Below are positions 1-8,921 of a stretch of DNA of 64,000 bases, one piece after another (within the stretch, counting starts at the first letter, position 1; each line of letters begins with the position of its first letter). Source of the stretch: Arthrobacter psychrochitiniphilus (lineage in GTDB: Bacteria > Actinomycetota > Actinomycetes > Actinomycetales > Micrococcaceae); the NCBI RefSeq assembly GCF_003185915.1, contig NZ_QHLZ01000011.1, forward strand, positions 51,469-115,468, in the 5' to 3' direction. The position numbers and the translations under genes were made by a program. Below the pieces are notes generated by a model. The model was not told where the DNA came from and did no database searches. It saw only the letters and a list, made by a program, of their open reading frames with translations.

Positions 1-2
1 GC

Positions 3-800
3 CTGGCTGCCGCGAAGCTTGAACTTGCGCACGGTCCGCTGGATCTGGGCGATGCCGTGGGCCGGCACATTCCACCCTTGGTCATGGCCGAGCTGACGGA
101 CCAACCCACCCCGGACTTGGACCTGTTGAACCGCTGGAGCAGGGACTCCCTGGAGCTGTTCTGGGGCTGGCCCGATCCCGAGCGGCAGGTGGAACTGGCC
201 CACAGTGCGGCCGAGTTCTATGTGTGGCTGCGCCAGGAAGTTGCGGCAGCCAAGGGCACGGCATCGCTGTTTGGTGTTTTGGATGCTGCCGGGCTCACGA
301 GCGCTCAAGTCTGTTCGCTGGGCTATTTCCTCGTCATTGCGGGCCAGGAAACCACCTCGTTACTGATCAATACGGCGCTTTACCGCGGGCTGGAACTCGG
401 GCAAGTAGCGGGAGGGTGGGCATCGCTCGCGGACCCGGAGGCCGCCCGCGCCCATATCAAGGCCGTGTTGGCCACGGAATCCTCCGTCCACACGTGGCGG
501 CGGGCTGCCCTGCATGACACCGAACTACAGGGCACCGCCATCCCGTCCGGGGCCGAGATCCTGCTGGAGCTGACAGGCCAACACCCTGAGAACGCGGCTG
601 CTTCGGCGTTCTCGTTGGCGTTCGGGTACGGCCTGCACCGCTGTCTGGGCGCCAAACTGGCCGAGCTGGAAACCGCACTGGTGGTGGAGGAAACGGCCCG
701 AGCCCTGCCCGGCCTCATGCCCGCGGGAGATCCGCCGCAGTGGCTGCGGTTGCTCTCATTCCAGGCACCGCTGACGGTGCACGCCACTCAACCTCACTAA
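3..800 (+). CDS. Cytochrome P450 family protein, C-terminal part (5' end outside window)
   Basis: The frame is open to the window edge, so the N-terminus is missing; the first internal start is GTG at 57. Numbering from there, an I-helix oxygen-activation motif AGQETT lies at residues 95-100 and a haem-thiolate loop FGYGLHRCLG at 189-198, with Cys196 as the expected iron ligand. These two motifs identify the family. The K-helix, where P450s carry ExxR, reads AVLA inside KAVLATESS (135-143), so both the Glu and the Arg are absent. The stretch between the K-helix and the haem loop is also short. The gene ends 36 bp before bioD on the same strand. P450s such as BioI make the pimelate precursor in some biotin pathways, so a link to biotin is possible but rests on neighbourhood only. 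It may be a non-catalytic or decaying P450. Confidence 0.8.
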   Translation: MAAAKLELAHGPLDLGDAVGRHIPPLVMAELTDQPTPDLDLLNRWSRDSLELFWGWPDPERQVELAHSAAEFYVWLRQEVAAAKGTASLFGVLDAAGLTSAQVCSLGYFLVIAGQETTSLLINTALYRGLELGQVAGGWASLADPEAARAHIKAVLATESSVHTWRRAALHDTELQGTAIPSGAEILLELTGQHPENAAASAFSLAFGYGLHRCLGAKLAELETALVVEETARALPGLMPAGDPPQWLRLLSFQAPLTVHATQPH

Positions 801-836
801 ATCACGCCTATTTATAGGTATCCGGAAAGGAACCCC

Positions 837-1574
837 ATGAGCGAATCCACCATCAGCTATGTCACCGGCACCGACACGGACGTGGGAAAGACAATAACGA
901 CGGCGGCACTCGCCGCAGCGCTGACAGCGGACGGTGACACTGTGGCCGTGTACAAGCCGACGCAGACGGGTGTCTCCTGCGACGACCCCGCAGACATGGC
1001 CGAGGTGGCCCGGCTCAGCGGCGTGAAAAACGTCCACGAGGGCATTCGGCTGAGGTATCCCATGGCCCCGGATGCGGCTGCACTGCGTGAAAACCGGGAC
1101 CTTCCCTCCCTGGCCGACCATGCCGCACGCATCCTCGAGCTGGCGGCAAGCCACGACCATGTCCTCGTTGAAGGGGCTGGCGGACTGCTTGTGACCCTGG
1201 ACGGACAGGGCAATACCATTGCCGAACTGGCTGCCCTGGTTGACCAGAGAGTTGTTGAGCGTGCTGCAGCCCAGGGATCTGACGCGCTCACCATCCGGAC
1301 GGCGTTCGTGGTGGTGTGCCGCAGCGCCTTGGGGACGTTGAACCATACGGGGCTCACGTTGGAAGCCCTGCACCACAGGGGTGTGGCTGCGCCCGCATTG
1401 GTGATTGGTGCGTGGCCCGCGGCGCCGTCGTACGTGGAAGTGAGCAATCTGGATTCGCTGCAGGGGCAGGGAGTGAACTTCCTGGGCACCCTGCCAGCCG
1501 GCGCAGCCCAACTGGCACCGGAGACGTTCCGCGCCCAGGCCTCAGAATGGCTCAAACTGCCGAATTGGTCCTAG
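837..1574 (+). CDS. bioD: ATP-dependent dethiobiotin synthetase
   Basis: BioD closes the ureido ring of dethiobiotin from 7,8-diaminopelargonate, CO2 and ATP, the penultimate step of biotin synthesis. The 245-residue protein has the family's P-loop GTDTDVGKT at residues 11-19 and the downstream VEGAGGLLV segment, and its length is normal. The ATG follows GGAAAGGAA with good spacing. A short palindrome (CCTAT-TT-ATAGG, 807-818) lies between the P450 stop and this start; it matches no biotin operator I know. bioA, bioB and bioF are not in the window, so they must be upstream or elsewhere. Identification is secure; whether the gene is co-transcribed with the P450 is inferred from the 36-bp gap. 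Confidence 0.93.
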   Translation: MSESTISYVTGTDTDVGKTITTAALAAALTADGDTVAVYKPTQTGVSCDDPADMAEVARLSGVKNVHEGIRLRYPMAPDAAALRENRDLPSLADHAARILELAASHDHVLVEGAGGLLVTLDGQGNTIAELAALVDQRVVERAAAQGSDALTIRTAFVVVCRSALGTLNHTGLTLEALHHRGVAAPALVIGAWPAAPSYVEVSNLDSLQGQGVNFLGTLPAGAAQLAPETFRAQASEWLKLPNWS

Positions 1575-1697
1575 GGACAGTCGCAGGCGGCGGTGGCGGG
1601 AAATCGAGCGTATCCCTGACAGGGGGCTGCCAGAGTCGCGAGCTAGAATCGAGAGGCTCAGGGCCCGCTCCACCGCACCAGAAGGAAACCATCAGCA

Positions 1698-2375
1698 ATG
1701 CCAGCCCGCCACGAATTGCCGCTCGAGACCCTCAAGATGTTCCGCACCGGCATTGCCCGGTTCATGCTCTCCTACCAATTCGGCATTGACGAGATGATGA
1801 CAAAAATCAACATCCTGAAGTCTGAATTTGAGCATCTGCATGACTACAGCCCCATTGAGCACGTCAGTTCACGGCTGAAGACGCCTGAGAGCATTTTGGC
1901 AAAGATCAGCCGCGATGGGATGGAGCCCTCGTTCGCTGCTATCAGCGGGGACATCCACGACATTGCGGGCATTCGCATCACGTGCAGCTTCATCTCCGAC
2001 GTCTACCGTGTGGCGGAGATGATTTCCTCCCAGCGGGACGTGACCGTCTTGCGGGTGAAGGACTACATTGCCTCCCCTAAAGCAAATGGGTACAAGAGCC
2101 TGCACCTGATTGTGTCCGTCCCGGTCTTCCTATCCGCCTCCGTTGAAACGGTGAGCGTGGAGATCCAGATCCGCACCATCGCCATGGACTTTTGGGCGAG
2201 CTTGGAACACAAAATTTATTACAAGTTCGACGAGGAAATTCCCGCGGCCCTGCTGCAGGAACTCCAGGACGCTGCCCGGGTGGCCAACAACCTGGACGTC
2301 AAGATGGAACGGATCCATGAGGAGGTCCTGGCCGTACGGCACAAGTCCACAGAAACGGACGAGGTCAGCGACTAG
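1698..2375 (+). CDS. Small alarmone synthetase (GTP pyrophosphokinase, RelQ/YjbM type)
   Basis: This single-domain RelA/SpoT-type synthetase makes (p)ppGpp from ATP and GTP/GDP; there is no HD hydrolase, TGS or ACT domain in its 225 residues. Visible synthetase motifs are DIAGIRITC, the RVKDYIASPKANGYKSLH loop that binds the acceptor nucleotide, EIQIRT, and FWASLEHKIYYK. The C-terminal helix rich in Glu/Asp/Lys fits the tetramerising tail of RelQ-like proteins. A ribosome site (AGAAGGAAACC) precedes the ATG. The gene stands alone, 123 bp after bioD. No promoter is obvious. Family assignment is firm; subfamily (RelQ versus RelP) is less certain. Confidence 0.92.
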   Translation: MPARHELPLETLKMFRTGIARFMLSYQFGIDEMMTKINILKSEFEHLHDYSPIEHVSSRLKTPESILAKISRDGMEPSFAAISGDIHDIAGIRITCSFISDVYRVAEMISSQRDVTVLRVKDYIASPKANGYKSLHLIVSVPVFLSASVETVSVEIQIRTIAMDFWASLEHKIYYKFDEEIPAALLQELQDAARVANNLDVKMERIHEEVLAVRHKSTETDEVSD

Positions 2376-2429
2376 CCCTCGGCGTGCTCGCGGTTGCGAG
2401 GTGATCGCGGTTGCGGCTCAACGATCGTC

Positions 2430-2633
2430 CTACTTTCCGCCTAACAGCCTGCTGAACCAGCCGCCGGAGCTGGCCTTGGGGGCCGCAGATTTCGGTGCCG
2501 CAGATTTGGGCGCATTGCGGTCACAGGAGCAGCGCTCCGCTTTGGGGATATGGCGCATCACCTCATCAACGTGGTTGCCGCAGCCGGCCCAGGTGGTCTT
2601 GTTGCAGCTCTTGCAGTTCACGGCGCGGCACAT
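2430..2633 (-). CDS. Cys-rich mini-protein, putative zinc or thiol-reactive, divergent from the CsoR/CstR regulator
   Basis: The chosen start (ATG at 2633) follows AGGAG with 7-nt spacing; longer in-frame starts run into the operator. The 67-residue product begins MCRAVNCKSCNKTTWAGCGN and has Cys at 2, 7, 10, 18, 35 and 37 plus a His at 21, a plausible metal site. The tail is Ala/Pro/Ser-rich and ends in GGWFSRLLGGK. It resembles small uncharacterised actinobacterial proteins with the same Cys-rich start; I know no function. Its promoter shares a 72-bp gap with the regulator at 2706 and contains that regulator's probable operator, which suggests control by metal or sulfane-sulfur stress. The annotation as a real gene rests on the ribosome site, the Cys pattern and the operator. 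Confidence 0.75.
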   Translation of the reverse strand: MCRAVNCKSCNKTTWAGCGNHVDEVMRHIPKAERCSCDRNAPKSAAPKSAAPKASSGGWFSRLLGGK

Positions 2634-2653
2634 GCGGTTTCTCCTCATTCCTA

Positions 2654-2671
2654 GATACCCCTGTGGGTATC
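2654..2671. promoter_or_regulatory. CsoR/CstR-type operator 1
   Basis: A perfect inverted repeat GATACCC-CTGT-GGGTATC lies 21 bp upstream of the mini-protein start. The TACCC(N4)GGGTA core matches operators of the CsoR/RcnR/CstR family, whose regulator is encoded next door. Occupancy would block transcription of the minus-strand gene. Confidence 0.75.
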
Positions 2672-2688
2672 TCCAACTCATACTTTAC

Positions 2689-2999
<311 letters not shown>

Positions 3000-3080
3000 A
3001 TGGGGCCAGCCTGGCTGCGCCTCACTGCCCCGCGGCCCGGAACATGGCCGCCCTGAAACATCCGCTACCGCTCCCCCATT

Positions 3081-3123
3081 CCGCGCCCGCTAGACCGGGC
3101 GCATTTAGGGGAGGCGGGCGCGG
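3081..3123. terminator. Hairpin, possible terminator of the regulator gene
   Basis: Two perfect 10-base arms (CCGCGCCCGC at 3081-3090 and GCGGGCGCGG at 3114-3123) flank a 23-nt loop, 80 bp after the regulator stop. There is no U-tract, so a terminator role is tentative. Confidence 0.35.
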
Positions 3124-3214
3124 ATCTTGTTGACGCAGGCGGGGACGGGTGCGCGCCACCCAGGAGTAGCCTTGAAGAGCTCCTCCTTTCACCCCGCACA
3201 GGACGGAAAGCACC

Positions 3215-3991
3215 ATGACCACCTTCAAGGAACTTCACTACACCGACGCACCGCTTTTGCTGCCCAACGCTTAGGACGTGGGCTCTGCCCTTGCGTTCGC
3301 ACAGGCCGGTTTCCCAGCGGTGGGAACCACCAGCTTCGGTGTTTGCGCCAGCGCTGGAATGCCCGACGGCGGGCACGCCAGCAAAGCGGCAACGCTCGCC
3401 TTGGTATCGGGGTTGGGCAGGATTCCGGTACATGTCAGCGCCGACATTGAAAACGGCTACTCCGACGACCCCGAGGAAGTTGCTCGATTCGTGGCCAAGC
3501 TGTCAGCACTCGGCGTGGCCGGGGTGAACTTGGAGGACAGTACGGACGGGCATTTGGTGAACCCGGCGCTCTCAGCGGCAAAGATTGCGGCGGTAAAGCG
3601 CGGCTCCCCTAACGTGTTTGTCAACGCCCGGGTGGACAACTACTGGTTTGCCGAGGAGGCCACGGTGGATGCAGTGGGGCTCCGGGCCCAAACCTACACC
3701 GATGCCGGCGCGGACGGGATCTTCGTCCCGGGTGTGTCCGCCGCAGACGACATCCGACGCATCGCCGCAGGAATCGAGCTGCCGTTGAACGTCCTTGCGC
3801 ACGCAACCCTGACGGTGGCCGAACTGGAGCGGCTCGGCGTCCGCCGCGTCAACTCAGATTCTCTTCCTTACCGCGTTTCCGTGGATGCCGCCGTCAACGT
3901 GGTTGGCGCCCTGCGCGACGTCACACCGGTTCCCGCCGCAACGCCGTACCCGGACATGCAAGCCATGCTGGAGGAGTTCCACAATAGGTGA
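3215..3991 (+). pseudogene. Isocitrate lyase/PEP mutase family gene interrupted by an in-frame amber codon
   Basis: The natural start is the ATG at 3215 after GGACGGAAAG. Translation gives 19 residues ending PLLLPNA, then TAG at 3272-3274, then DVGSALAFAQAGFPAVGTTS in the same frame. In this family the segment reads LLPNAWDv, so one G-to-A change turned TGG (Trp) into TAG. The remainder is intact to 3991, including the active-site region ADIENGYSDDPEEVARFV, VNLEDS and NARVD, as in 2-methylisocitrate lyase or phosphonomutase-like C-C/P-C lyases. A GTG at 3278 could reinitiate, but it would lack the first strand of the TIM barrel. It may be a point-mutated pseudogene, a suppressible stop or a base-calling error. 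The substrate is not predictable. Confidence 0.85.
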
Positions 3992-4094
3992 CGGATGCGT
4001 TCAGGACTAGGGCCCGGCTTAGGGCTGGATTTCGAGCCTGAACGCACCGAAGTGGTGGTTGATCAGACCCTTCAGTGACGTTTTCCCGCCACTC

Positions 4095-4886
4095 TCATAG
4101 CAACCCCGTCAGCACCCCGCCGTCCGCGCGCACGACGGCGCCATTCGTCGCCGAAGCCTTGGGGCTGGCAAGGAATGCTGCCATGTTCGCGATCTCCGCA
4201 GGTGCTATGAACCGCTCCAGCAGTGAGGTGGGCGTCCCGGCCATGATCGCAGCCTTCAGAGCATCGGCGGTAATCCCCTGCTGCTGAGCCAACGACTCCA
4301 CCGTCTCCGCCACGCCATCGGAATAGGTAGGCCCGCCCAGCACGGAATTCACTGTGACTGCCGTGCCACGGGTGAGCTTTGCAAGCCCGTTTCCCAGGGC
4401 CAACATCGCTGCCTTTGTAGCACCGTAATGAATCATGTCCGCCGGCACGTTCACGCCAGATTCGCTGCTCACAAAGATGATTCTGCCCCAGCCGCGGTTC
4501 AGCATCGCTGGCATCACGTGCCGAGCCAGCCGCACTCCGCTGAGCACGTTGACCTCGAAGTAGAGCTGCCAGTCGTCGTCGGAAATGTCAGTGAAAGGTT
4601 TCAGCTCAAAGAGGCCCACGTTGTTCACTAGGATGTCCACACTACCCAGTTCCTGACACAGCTGTGCTACCTGAGCGGGGTCGGCAAAATCGGTAGCCGC
4701 CCCGGAAACCAAAGCTCCGGGCACCTCGAGTTCTAGGCTCCGGACCGATTCTGCTAGCTTTTCCGGATCCCGGCCGTTGAGCACTACCGCTGCACCCTCC
4801 CGAGCCAGTGCCTTCGCAATCGCGTAACCGATCCCCTGGCTCGATCCACTGATGAACGCCTTCTTGCCTGTGAGTTCCAGATCCAT
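4095..4886 (-). CDS. Short-chain dehydrogenase/reductase (classical SDR)
   Basis: This 263-residue NAD(P)-dependent oxidoreductase has the Rossmann glycine motif SGSSQGIG at 13-20, NNVG at 88-91, the catalytic Ser in FVSSESG (139-144) and Tyr154/Lys158 in YGATK. The C-terminus ends with the usual ADGG followed by a short tail. Length and motif order are typical of classical SDRs such as 3-oxoacyl-ACP reductase-like enzymes, but the substrate cannot be read from sequence. It is transcribed away from the SARP regulator at 5021, with 134 bp between the starts, an arrangement often seen when the regulator controls its neighbour. Nothing in the sequence proves that control. Confidence 0.88.
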   Translation of the reverse strand: MDLELTGKKAFISGSSQGIGYAIAKALAREGAAVVLNGRDPEKLAESVRSLELEVPGALVSGAATDFADPAQVAQLCQELGSVDILVNNVGLFELKPFTDISDDDWQLYFEVNVLSGVRLARHVMPAMLNRGWGRIIFVSSESGVNVPADMIHYGATKAAMLALGNGLAKLTRGTAVTVNSVLGGPTYSDGVAETVESLAQQQGITADALKAAIMAGTPTSLLERFIAPAEIANMAAFLASPKASATNGAVVRADGGVLTGLL

Positions 4887-5020
4887 GTATTTCCCTTGCT
4901 GTTGAGTTCAGCCATAGCGGCCACGTCCCGCACCGGCGGTTCCGGCGCAGCACCATCTTGAGAATCCCATGGACGGATCAGCGCCCGATCAGCCCGGCCA
5001 CGGCCCACTAGACTGGACGG

Positions 5021-6895
5021 ATGAGCCAGCTTCGGATCCGCGTCCTCGGGGCCATTGGTGCGGACGTGAATGGAATCGCGGTGCGCCTCTCGAAAGCGCG
5101 GCATCGGGAGATTCTTGGCATACTGATCACTGCCCGTGGCCGAACAGTGTCTACCCAGCAACTCGTGGAAGACCTATGGGAGGAGCCACCGGCCGGCGCT
5201 GTTGGAGCTGTGCGAACCTTCATTGGCGAGCTGCGCCGCATCTTGGAACCACAGCGCCCACCCCACACTCCCCCTGCCGTTCTGCTCACCACAGGCGGCG
5301 GGTATTTGCTCCGTCTGGAACCCGACGCGGTTGACTTGCGGCGTGCGGAAACGGCCATCAAGGCTGCGGGCGGGATGGCTGCGGCTACCCGGGAATTCGT
5401 GCTGGCCACGGCGCTGCAGGAATGGCACGGCGCCGCGTTCGAGGAGTTCACCGACCGTGGCTGGGCCCGGGGTGAGTGCACTCGGATTGCCGGGCTGCGG
5501 GCCAACATCCTTGAGCAACTGGCCGCAGCGCGCCTTGCGCTGGGACGTCCGGAAGACGCCGTCGAACTTCTCGCTTCCCACACCGACGAACATCCGTGGC
5601 GGGAGGAGGGCTGGCGGTTGCTCGCGTTGGCGCACTACCGTGCGGCGCGCCGTGGAGAGGCTCTCGACGTGCTGGTCCGGGCCCGCAGCGTTCTTCAAGG
5701 CAGCCTGGGGCTCCATCCCGGCGCAGAACTGGCAGACCTTGAGCTGCGCATCCATCGTCAGGACCCCGCGTTGGACACGGACGACGCCGGTCACTCACTT
5801 TTGCTGCGCACCGTCACCGGGGCTGCGGGTGCCGGGACCCGTTCGGGGCTGGAGGGGGTTGCGGCGCTGGTACCGCTGCTGGCCGTGTCCGGCTCGGTTC
5901 ACTTTGCCGCGCAGCAACGCCGCTCTGCCATCGAGGCCGCCGAGCAGCTGGGCGATCCGGAGCTGACGGCGCGTGTCATCACGGGGTTTGATGTTCCCAG
6001 TTGCTGGACCCGGCCCGATGATCCGGAAGTGTCGGCGGCTATTGTTGCGGCCGGCGAGCGCACCTTGGCAGCGCTACCGGCGGGGTCTTCGGAGCGGGTG
6101 CGGGCGCGGCTGCTGGCAACGGTGGCCATGGAGTCGCGTGGCACGGCGGACAGGCTGGCCGAGGCTGCCGAGGCGGAGACCATTGCCCGCCGGCTCCACG
6201 ATCCGGCCCTGTTGTGCCTTGCGTTGAGCGCCCGCTATTTACAGACATTTTCGACGGCGGGCCTGGCCAAAGTACGCGACACGCTGGGTGGTGAAATCAT
6301 CGCCCTTGCGGTGGCGGCGGAGCTGCCCACCTTCGAGATTGAAGGCCGCTTGATCCGTATGCAGGCGTTGTGCGCCCTGGATGACATTGCTGCTGCGTCC
6401 GCGCAGGCAGCTGCCATAGACCAGCTGGCTGCCCGCCACGACCGCGCCCTGGCGTCGGTGTTCACCGCATGGTTCCGCTGGACCTTTGCCGACGGTCCGC
6501 CTCCTCCTGCTGGCAGTGAAATGCCCGGGTTCAGGAGCGGGCTGGCAGAACTTGCTGCCCTAACCGCCGCTGTCCGGACCGGTGGCGAATTGCCGGATGA
6601 GGCTTTTGGTCCGTACGAGCCGTGGGTGCGGCCTCTGCTGCTGGTCCGCACCGGGCACACGGCTGAGGCGCTGTCTGCGTTGGGCTCCTGCCCGGATCCG
6701 CCGCTCGATCTACTCATGGAGGTGGCATGGTTTTTGATCGGGTTAGCTGGCCTGGAGTCTGGGCACCGGGCCGCCGTCCAGCGCGCGTACCGGGCACTGC
6801 TGCCAGCCGCCGGCGAGCGGGCCGCGGGCAGTGGAGCGGTTGACCTTGGCCCTGTCAAACCTCTGCTGGAGCGGCTGGGACGGTTCCTACTGTGA
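5021..6895 (+). CDS. SARP/AfsR-type transcriptional regulator with BTAD domain
   Basis: Residues 1-95 form an OmpR/PhoB-like winged helix (start MSQLRIRVLGAIGADVNG; recognition region around TVSTQQLVEDLWEE; wing GGGYLL). Residues 100-245 form the bacterial transcriptional activator domain, whose helical repeats include EDAVELLASHTDEHPWREEG and RSVLQGSLGLHPGAEL. The remaining 380 residues are Ala/Leu-rich and helical, probably TPR-like, with no NB-ARC P-loop, so this is a mid-length SARP rather than a full AfsR. SARPs usually activate secondary-metabolite clusters, yet only the divergent SDR and an acyl-CoA ligase lie nearby. The ATG at 5021 has a weak ribosome site (GGACGG). Confidence 0.85.
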   Translation: MSQLRIRVLGAIGADVNGIAVRLSKARHREILGILITARGRTVSTQQLVEDLWEEPPAGAVGAVRTFIGELRRILEPQRPPHTPPAVLLTTGGGYLLRLEPDAVDLRRAETAIKAAGGMAAATREFVLATALQEWHGAAFEEFTDRGWARGECTRIAGLRANILEQLAAARLALGRPEDAVELLASHTDEHPWREEGWRLLALAHYRAARRGEALDVLVRARSVLQGSLGLHPGAELADLELRIHRQDPALDTDDAGHSLLLRTVTGAAGAGTRSGLEGVAALVPLLAVSGSVHFAAQQRRSAIEAAEQLGDPELTARVITGFDVPSCWTRPDDPEVSAAIVAAGERTLAALPAGSSERVRARLLATVAMESRGTADRLAEAAEAETIARRLHDPALLCLALSARYLQTFSTAGLAKVRDTLGGEIIALAVAAELPTFEIEGRLIRMQALCALDDIAAASAQAAAIDQLAARHDRALASVFTAWFRWTFADGPPPPAGSEMPGFRSGLAELAALTAAVRTGGELPDEAFGPYEPWVRPLLLVRTGHTAEALSALGSCPDPPLDLLMEVAWFLIGLAGLESGHRAAVQRAYRALLPAAGERAAGSGAVDLGPVKPLLERLGRFLL

Positions 6896-6995
6896 TCTAT
6901 TGAGAAGAAGTTGGAACAATACGAGATGCTAAATGGCTGGCGCGTAGTCCGGAAATGGCAGCAAGGCGTAACGCTTCAGGCGGACTGTCCGTGAT

Positions 6996-8591
6996 CTAGT
7001 CGGCTCGTTCCGCGCGCAGTTCCCGTTTCAGGAGCTTGCCCGACTGGTTGCGGGGAAGTTCTGCGACGAAGTCGACGCGTTTGGGTGCCTTATAGTCTGC
7101 CAACCGGCTCTTGACGTGCGCGCGTACAGACTCTGCAGTGAGGGACGCCCCGTCTTTAAGAACAACAACTGCCGTGATCGCCTCAATCCACCTAGCATCT
7201 GCAATGCCAATCACGGCCACCTCAGCAACCTCAGGCAATTCGTAAATGCAATCTTCCACCTCCCTCGGCGCAACGTTCACTCCCCCAGTGTTGATCACGT
7301 CCTTGATCCGGTCCACGACTTGGATGTAACCATGGGCATCTCGGGTCACCTGATCCCCTGACCGGAACCAGCCATCAACAAAGGCTTCGGCGGTGGCCTC
7401 GGGCTTGTTCCAATAGCCAACCAGCAATTGAGGTGACCTGTACTGAATCTCCCCCGGCTCACCTGCGGCGGCGATGCTGCCGTCCGTGGTAACGACGCGC
7501 GCTTCCACATAGAAGACGGGCCGGCCGCAGGAGGCAGGACGCGTTTCGTGTTCCTCGGGGCGAAGAACTGTGCATAGGGGGCCGAGCTCGGACTGGCCGA
7601 AGCAGTTGTAGAACCCAATCTTCGGGTACCGGGAGCGCAACCGCTGAAGCACCGTTACCGGCATGATGGATGCCCCATATTGTGCTTTTGTCAGCGAGGA
7701 CAAGTCCCGCGTCTCTAGATCTGGGTGGTTACTCAGTGGCACCCACACCGTGGGCGCCAAGAAAAGTGAGCCGATGCGCTCTTCCTCGACGAGCTCCAGA
7801 ATCTTGCCGACGTCAGGACGTGCGATCAGCCGGATGGTGGCTCCGAGCGAAAGGTAAGGCAGCATGAATACATGCATGGCAGCCGAGTGGTACAACGGCA
7901 TTGCAATGAGCGGCCGGTCATCAGCGGTAAGGTCCAGCCCGATGATGGAAGAGATGTATTCCGCAAGCAATGCCTTGTGGGTCATCATTGCCCCCTTGGG
8001 TGCGGAGGTTGTGCCCGAGGTATAGAGCAGTTGGAGGATCTCCTGTTCGCCACCCTCGTCCTCTACCGGGACCGTATCGACGTCGTCGGTCAGGGCCGTT
8101 TCCACGACGGAGGGTTCGGGGGAATCGGTTCCGGGGAACATCGGCCACACCTGTTCAAGCGCCGGAAGCCGGCTAGCGGATCTCAACTCGTCCACGAGCG
8201 GCAACAGCTCGGGATCAACCACCAAAACGCTGGCGCCCGAGTCGTTGAGCAGGTAGCTGAGCTCATCCCCTTTCAGGGCGAAGTTCACGGGCACGTGGAC
8301 CAGCCCGGACTTGGCACACGCAAGGTAGAGAAGTAGGTAGGCGTCGGAGTTCGCGCCGTAGGCCGCAATCCGGGCACCTTTCGGGAGCCCAAGGTCCAGC
8401 AGACGGCGTGCAACCCGGTCAACACCCATTTCGAGCTGAGCATAGCTCCATCGCCGGTCTTGGAACAGTACGGCCTCCGTTGCACCGTTGCGTGAGACGG
8501 TACGGCGCAAGAGCGCTCCGACCGTGTCGGCGCCGCCATTACTGGGCGAGGCAATGAGGGGGTTGTCAGGCTTCGAAGGTGAAGCATTCAT
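6996..8591 (-). CDS. Acyl-CoA synthetase, AMP-forming (FadD/AMP-binding family)
   Basis: The 531-residue ANL-superfamily ligase activates a carboxylic acid as acyl-AMP and then acyl-CoA. The phosphate-binding loop YTSGTTSAPKGAMMTH, the FGQSELGPL region (A5), GWFRSGD (A7), DRIKDVINTGGVNVAPREVE (A8) and the catalytic Lys in RNQSGKLLKREL (A10) are all present in order. The ATG at 8591 follows AAAGGAA; an upstream in-frame extension to 8696 has no ribosome site and is poor protein sequence. The AMP-binding signature suggests a fatty or aromatic acid substrate; the exact acid is unknown. It is a single-gene unit between the SARP gene (convergent) and the catabolic island. Confidence 0.92.
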   Translation of the reverse strand: MNASPSKPDNPLIASPSNGGADTVGALLRRTVSRNGATEAVLFQDRRWSYAQLEMGVDRVARRLLDLGLPKGARIAAYGANSDAYLLLYLACAKSGLVHVPVNFALKGDELSYLLNDSGASVLVVDPELLPLVDELRSASRLPALEQVWPMFPGTDSPEPSVVETALTDDVDTVPVEDEGGEQEILQLLYTSGTTSAPKGAMMTHKALLAEYISSIIGLDLTADDRPLIAMPLYHSAAMHVFMLPYLSLGATIRLIARPDVGKILELVEEERIGSLFLAPTVWVPLSNHPDLETRDLSSLTKAQYGASIMPVTVLQRLRSRYPKIGFYNCFGQSELGPLCTVLRPEEHETRPASCGRPVFYVEARVVTTDGSIAAAGEPGEIQYRSPQLLVGYWNKPEATAEAFVDGWFRSGDQVTRDAHGYIQVVDRIKDVINTGGVNVAPREVEDCIYELPEVAEVAVIGIADARWIEAITAVVVLKDGASLTAESVRAHVKSRLADYKAPKRVDFVAELPRNQSGKLLKRELRAERAD

Positions 8592-8821
8592 GGTGTAAAT
8601 GTTCCTTTCGTCAATGCGATGGACCGCGGCCAAGAAACTTTCCATACACAATTGCACAGTGCTCCTGAACAATCTGATTCTTTCAACCTGCCACATCCAG
8701 CTAACAAATCAAGGCAACACTTGCCAGGGACGGCGATTCAGCGGCTTCCGTGGTGGCCCTCGTCAAACCAACCCTCACCCGCGGTTCAGAAGCACCCACC
8801 TACCCGCTACCGCGGCGGGTT

Positions 8822-8875
8822 AAATGAATAGCCCTCGACCACTGCGTCTCCGCAATGGTCGAGGGCCATTCATTT
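8822..8875 (-). terminator. Strong bidirectional-looking terminator downstream of the AGCS operon
   Basis: An 11-bp perfect GC-rich stem (8831-8841 with 8856-8866) is extended by AAATGAAT/ATTCATTT outer arms (8822-8829 with 8868-8875) across one mismatched pair. A-rich and T-rich flanks give a U-rich exit on the minus strand, which fits the end of the minus-strand operon at 8922. Confidence 0.8.
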
Positions 8876-8921
8876 GGGTTCGATGTACCGCTCACCACAA
8901 GATGCGAGGCGGGACAGGGAA

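Noticed and set aside
3065..3433. Long minus-strand open frame across the PEP-mutase pseudogene start
   Set aside because: It overlaps a clearly conserved plus-strand protein, has no ribosome site and an Arg/Ser/Gly-rich composition typical of antisense GC-rich frames.
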